A stretch of DNA of 10,735 nucleotides from NCBI GenBank assembly GCA_041179245.1, contig JBEGTT010000140.1:1-10735 (forward strand), read 5' to 3'. The notes below the pieces were generated by a model. That model was not told where the DNA came from. It did not search any database and saw nothing but the letters and a program-made list of their open reading frames with translations. Below are positions 7,654 to 10,735 of this stretch, in pieces (the stretch's first letter is position 1; every line of letters starts with the position of its first letter). A program made the position numbers and the translations under genes. The DNA comes from JBEGTT01 sp041179245. GTDB taxonomy: Bacteria; Pseudomonadota; Gammaproteobacteria; Burkholderiales; Rhodocyclaceae.

Positions 7654-8979
7654 ATGACTAAACCGTCAAGTTTTGAGCCGCTTTTATGGGTGACGTTCTG
7701 CGCAGGTCTGGCATTTAACGGTTATGCCCTAGCCGCGCACAGTTCAACTAAAGCGCCGGCGCCGAAAGTTTCAGATGCTAAACCGCTAGCGGTAGTTCCA
7801 GAGCTGGAATTTGCTCATTCACTCGGGGTAACCAATGAGGCTCGTTTGCAGATTTTGGTAGATCGCTTTAATGGTCAATCCACGTCGAAAATTCGTTTAG
7901 TTCATCTTGAAAACTCGGGCAAACCCAAGCCGCTTAATTTGGCGACACCGTCGATAGTTGCCCAGTTCATTGCGCAAAAATCAAGTTTTAAACCGATTTA
8001 TCAAACCTTGAGTGAAGCCGGGCAGCCGCTTGATACCAAGCTGTTTTCTCAGGATTTACTGGTCGCTGAACTTGGCGGGGGGAAGCAGCCGCTAGCTTTA
8101 CCTTTGGCTTTTTCCACTCCGGTTTTGTTCTACGATAAAGCTGCTTTTGTTAAAGCAGGCCTAGACCCAGAATCTCCCCCAAAAACATGGCAGGAAATGC
8201 AGTTGGTGGCGGGAAAGCTTGCTGATGCTGGCTACGCTTGTCCTTACACCACGTCTTGGCCGACGTGGGTTCATATCGATAATATGAGTGCGTTAGCGGG
8301 TGAGTCGGTGGCGAATAAACAAAGGGAACTGGGTTTTAATGGTTTGCCCCAGGTTCGCCACATTGCTCGCCTTTCAGCTTGGTTTAAGGCTGATTACTTC
8401 AAGGTGTTTGGTACTCGCGATGAGGCAGATCAGCATTTTGCTAAACGTGAATGCGCAATGTTGACCAGTAATTCCTGGATTCAATCTTGGTTGCGTGAAG
8501 TACCGGGGTTGGAACTAGGTATCGCCCCGTTGCCCCATGACGAAGATGTTTACGGTGGCCGTCGCCACACGCTCGTTGATGGTTCATCCCTATGGGTGGG
8601 TTCTGGCTATTCCAAGCAGGAATATCAGACCGTTGCCAAGTTTGTGAAGTTTCTGTTGGCTCCTGATATTCAGATTGAAATGGCGCGGGTCGGCAATTTT
8701 ATTCCGCTGACTAAAACGGCTCGCTCTGCTTTGCAAAGTCGGCTGTTCCGGGATGAACAAAAAACACAAACCGTTATTGCTAACTCCTTATACGGACAAG
8801 GGGCAGGGCAGAGTATTCCACTGGGTTCTATTGAGCCGGTTCGGGTCATCATCGAAGAAGAGCTGAATGCTGTGTGGGCCAATTTAAAGCCGGCTAAGGC
8901 CGCGCTTGATGATGCGGTTTTTCGAAGTAATGCCCTGCTGAATCGTTTGCCCGTCCTTAAAAAAGGGCTGCCGTTCTGA
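7654..8979 (+). CDS. UgpB-like periplasmic solute-binding protein, orphan
   Basis: This 441-residue exported protein of the family 1 extracellular solute-binding proteins is closest by eye to UgpB, the glycerol-3-phosphate/glycerophosphodiester receptor. The signal peptide is roughly residues 1-27 with cleavage after ALA, followed by a Lys/Pro/Ala-rich linker to about residue 47. Conserved UgpB-like segments are FAHSLG (53-58), STPVLFYDKAAF (154-165), PPKTWQEM (175-182), TSWPTWVHIDNMSA (200-213, keeping both Trp of the UgpB SGWQGW motif), DGSSLWVG (309-316) and PVRVIIEEELNAVW (395-408). Differences include Ala in place of Trp in the FWHS motif and an N-lobe about 13 residues shorter before KPIYQTLSEAG. 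No permease or ATPase gene is adjacent, so transport is not supported by context and the ligand is uncertain. It probably shares an mRNA with rep, whose start overlaps its stop. Confidence 0.85.
   Translation: MTKPSSFEPLLWVTFCAGLAFNGYALAAHSSTKAPAPKVSDAKPLAVVPELEFAHSLGVTNEARLQILVDRFNGQSTSKIRLVHLENSGKPKPLNLATPSIVAQFIAQKSSFKPIYQTLSEAGQPLDTKLFSQDLLVAELGGGKQPLALPLAFSTPVLFYDKAAFVKAGLDPESPPKTWQEMQLVAGKLADAGYACPYTTSWPTWVHIDNMSALAGESVANKQRELGFNGLPQVRHIARLSAWFKADYFKVFGTRDEADQHFAKRECAMLTSNSWIQSWLREVPGLELGIAPLPHDEDVYGGRRHTLVDGSSLWVGSGYSKQEYQTVAKFVKFLLAPDIQIEMARVGNFIPLTKTARSALQSRLFRDEQKTQTVIANSLYGQGAGQSIPLGSIEPVRVIIEEELNAVWANLKPAKAALDDAVFRSNALLNRLPVLKKGLPF
8962..8978 (+). promoter_or_regulatory. Ribosome binding site and CTG start of rep
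   Basis: AAAGGG-type purines (8962-8967) lie eight bases upstream of a CTG codon (8976-8978) that opens the helicase frame and overlaps the preceding gene's TGA (8977-8979). The helicase frame has a stop at 8958-8960. No ATG, GTG or TTG occurs between there and the Walker A motif except a TTG at 9030, which would remove the conserved LNPPQ motif. This makes CTG the best start candidate. Confidence 0.6.
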
Positions 8980-10735
8980 ATACCCTAAATCCTCCCCAGC
9001 GGGAGGCAATTCGCTATCTGGATGGTCCATTGCTTGTACTGGCGGGTGCCGGTTCGGGTAAAACGCGGGTGATTACGCAAAAAATCGCCTATTTGGTTCA
9101 GGAATGCGGTTTTGATCCTCGCAATATTGGAGCGATTACCTTTACCAATAAGGCGGCGAAGGAAATGCAGGAACGGGTGTCCAAGCTGATGGATAGCCGC
9201 TTGGCCAACAAGTTACAGATTTCGACGTTTCACTCGCTTGGCGTGCGCATTTTGCGTGAAGAGGCCACCGCCTTGGGTTACAAACCTAGGTTCTCTATTT
9301 TCGACTCGGCTGATTGTGCTGGGATCATTAGCGAGTTGGTGGGGAGCGTGGACAAAGGCACCGTGCGGCAGGTGCAAGGCATTATTTCTAATTGGAAAAA
9401 TGCGATGGCCTCGCCGGAAGAGGCGGCGGTACTTGCTGAGGCGGAAATCGACAAGTTGGCCGCTCATGCCTACCGGAGTTATGCCGCTACCTTGCAGGCT
9501 TATCAGGCGGTGGATTTTGATGACCTGATTATGCTGCCGGTGAAGCTGTTTGCTGAACACGCCGATATTCGCGAGAAATGGCAAAACCGTCTGCGTTATC
9601 TATTGGTGGATGAATATCAGGACACCAATGCGTGCCAGTACCAATTGCTGCGCTTACTAACCGGGCCGCGTGCACAATTTACGGCGGTGGGCGACGATGA
9701 CCAGAGTATTTATGGCTGGCGGGGTGCTGACATTGAAAACCTTCGCAAATTGCCCACGGATTATCCGAGCCTGAAAGTCATCAAGCTGGAACAAAATTAC
9801 CGTTCCACCGTGCGGATTTTGAAAGCGGCAAACAATGTGATTGCCAACAATGAAAAGGTCTTTGAGAAAAAGCTGTGGTCAGATTTGGGATACGGTGAAG
9901 CTATCGCCGTAACGGCCTGTTCCGATCACGAAGCTGAGGCTGAAACGGTCGTCATGAAGATGCAGGCACACAAGTTTGAATATCGGACCACGTGGGGTGA
10001 TTACGCGATTTTGTATCGTTCCAACCATCTAGCGCGTATCTTTGAGCAACAGCTTCGCAATCAGAAAATCCCCTATATGTTATCGGGCGGGCAGTCCTTC
10101 TTTGATAAAACCGAGATCAAGGACATCACCGCTTATTTGCGCTTGATCGCTAATGAAGACGATGACCCTGCGTTTATCCGTGCAGCCACCACGCCCAAAC
10201 GGGGTATTGGCTCAACTACGCTTGAGGCGCTCGGCCAATATGCCGGTGGCCGTCACATTTCCCTATTTGAAGCCTTGTTTGAAGAAGGATTTGCGCATCG
10301 GGTCGCTGAACGCCAACTGGAACCTCTGCTGGAGTTTGGTAACTTCATCAATCGTATCCAGTTTCGCGCCCAGAAAGAACCTGCCCAGCAAGTGCTCCCG
10401 GATTTGCTCAAAGCCATTGACTACGAACGTTACCTCTATGATTACGAGGAACCGCGTACGGCGGAAACCCGCTGGGGCAATGTGATGGAGTTTGCTAACT
10501 GGATCAATAGAAAAGGCGAGGAAGACGAAAAGACCCTGATTGATCTAGCCCAAACCATTGCACTGATTAACTTGCTAGATAAAGGGGACGACAAAGTTGA
10601 TGCCGTTCAATTGTCTACACTTCATGCGGCTAAGGGACTGGAGTTCAAACACGTTTATCTGATTGGGGTCGAGGAAAATATTCTGCCGCACAAGGAATCC
10701 GTGGAAAACGAGCAGGTAGAGGAAGAGCGCCGCTT
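8976..10735 (+). CDS. rep: ATP-dependent DNA helicase Rep, 5' part (cut by window end)
   Basis: This is a superfamily 1A 3'-5' helicase that moves along single-stranded DNA and helps replication forks pass protein-bound DNA. About 586 of an expected 670 residues are present. With CTG as residue 1, the Q-motif is LNPPQREA (4-11), Walker A is AGAGSGKT (23-30, Lys29) and motif Ia is ITFTNKAAKEM. Motif II is LLVDEYQDTN (Asp212, Glu213), motif III is GDDDQSIYGWRGAD, motif IV is EQNYRST and motif V is STLHAAKGLEF. Motif VI (YVGITRA in Rep) lies past the window end. ISNWKN, VDFDDLIMLP and RILKAANNVIANN favour Rep over UvrD or PcrA. The frame stays open to the last base. The start is the unusual point: CTG overlapping the upstream TGA yields an N-terminus M-N-T-L-N-P-P-Q that fits the family well. 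Confidence 0.92.
   Translation, partial: MNTLNPPQREAIRYLDGPLLVLAGAGSGKTRVITQKIAYLVQECGFDPRNIGAITFTNKAAKEMQERVSKLMDSRLANKLQISTFHSLGVRILREEATALGYKPRFSIFDSADCAGIISELVGSVDKGTVRQVQGIISNWKNAMASPEEAAVLAEAEIDKLAAHAYRSYAATLQAYQAVDFDDLIMLPVKLFAEHADIREKWQNRLRYLLVDEYQDTNACQYQLLRLLTGPRAQFTAVGDDDQSIYGWRGADIENLRKLPTDYPSLKVIKLEQNYRSTVRILKAANNVIANNEKVFEKKLWSDLGYGEAIAVTACSDHEAEAETVVMKMQAHKFEYRTTWGDYAILYRSNHLARIFEQQLRNQKIPYMLSGGQSFFDKTEIKDITAYLRLIANEDDDPAFIRAATTPKRGIGSTTLEALGQYAGGRHISLFEALFEEGFAHRVAERQLEPLLEFGNFINRIQFRAQKEPAQQVLPDLLKAIDYERYLYDYEEPRTAETRWGNVMEFANWINRKGEEDEKTLIDLAQTIALINLLDKGDDKVDAVQLSTLHAAKGLEFKHVYLIGVEENILPHKESVENEQVEEERR

Noticed and set aside
8956..8980. An A6 run (8959-8964) followed by GGG near the end of the binding-protein gene, where a -1 slip would enter the rep frame and fuse the two proteins.
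   Set aside because: In the actual frame the codons are CTT AAA AAA GGG, so a tandem slip would leave a Lys tRNA on TAA. A fusion would also send a cytoplasmic helicase to the periplasm. The CTG start with AAGGG as ribosome binding site explains the arrangement better.
10153..10485. A 110-codon (+) frame within rep.
   Set aside because: It lies in an alternate frame over clearly conserved Rep sequence and has no recognisable motif.
1..10735. Search by eye for CRISPR repeats, insertion-sequence ends, tRNA or rRNA genes, and toxin-antitoxin pairs.
   Set aside because: None was seen. Coding density is near complete with conserved genes, and the only intergenic stretches are about 25 and 165 bases.

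Overview
The window is a gene-dense stretch of about 10.7 kb from a Gram-negative proteobacterial chromosome. It holds seven protein genes, two of them cut by the window ends, and no RNA gene, insertion sequence or CRISPR array that I can see. The protein sequences (ParE/ParC, a YgiQ-family radical SAM enzyme, a UgpB-like binding protein and Rep helicase) look betaproteobacterial, possibly Neisseriales. That placement comes from remembered family resemblance, not from a search.

Layout. Bases 1-5202 (+) are a tight operon: the 3' part of parE, then parC (2 bases between stop and start), then a ygiQ-type radical SAM gene whose ATG overlaps the parC stop (ATGA). Two (-) genes converge on it. They are a membrane-anchored TPR protein with a C-terminal NTF2-like domain (6277-7488) and, downstream in transcription, an exported YkuD-type L,D-transpeptidase (5228-6277) whose likely start overlaps the TPR stop (TAATG). 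The convergent ends meet at an 18-base palindrome that probably acts as a terminator. A 165-base divergent intergenic region (7489-7653) carries candidate -10 elements for both directions. To its right, on (+), a UgpB-like periplasmic binding protein without transporter genes in view (7654-8979) runs directly into a Rep-type DNA helicase. The helicase appears to start at a CTG codon overlapping the binding-protein stop (CTGA) and continues past the window end.

How the genes work together. ParE and ParC form topoisomerase IV, which unlinks replicated chromosomes, and Rep helps replication forks progress, so DNA-maintenance genes frame the window. The two (-) genes look like an envelope module in which a TPR/NTF2-like protein accompanies a peptidoglycan-modifying enzyme. 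The binding protein has no visible transport partner and its N-lobe is shortened relative to UgpB.

Nothing here is clearly a new defence or mobile system. The points most worth a second look are the apparent CTG start of rep, the separation of the NTF2-like domain from the transpeptidase it often accompanies, the reduced UgpB-like protein coupled to rep, and the ygiQ gene overlapping parC.
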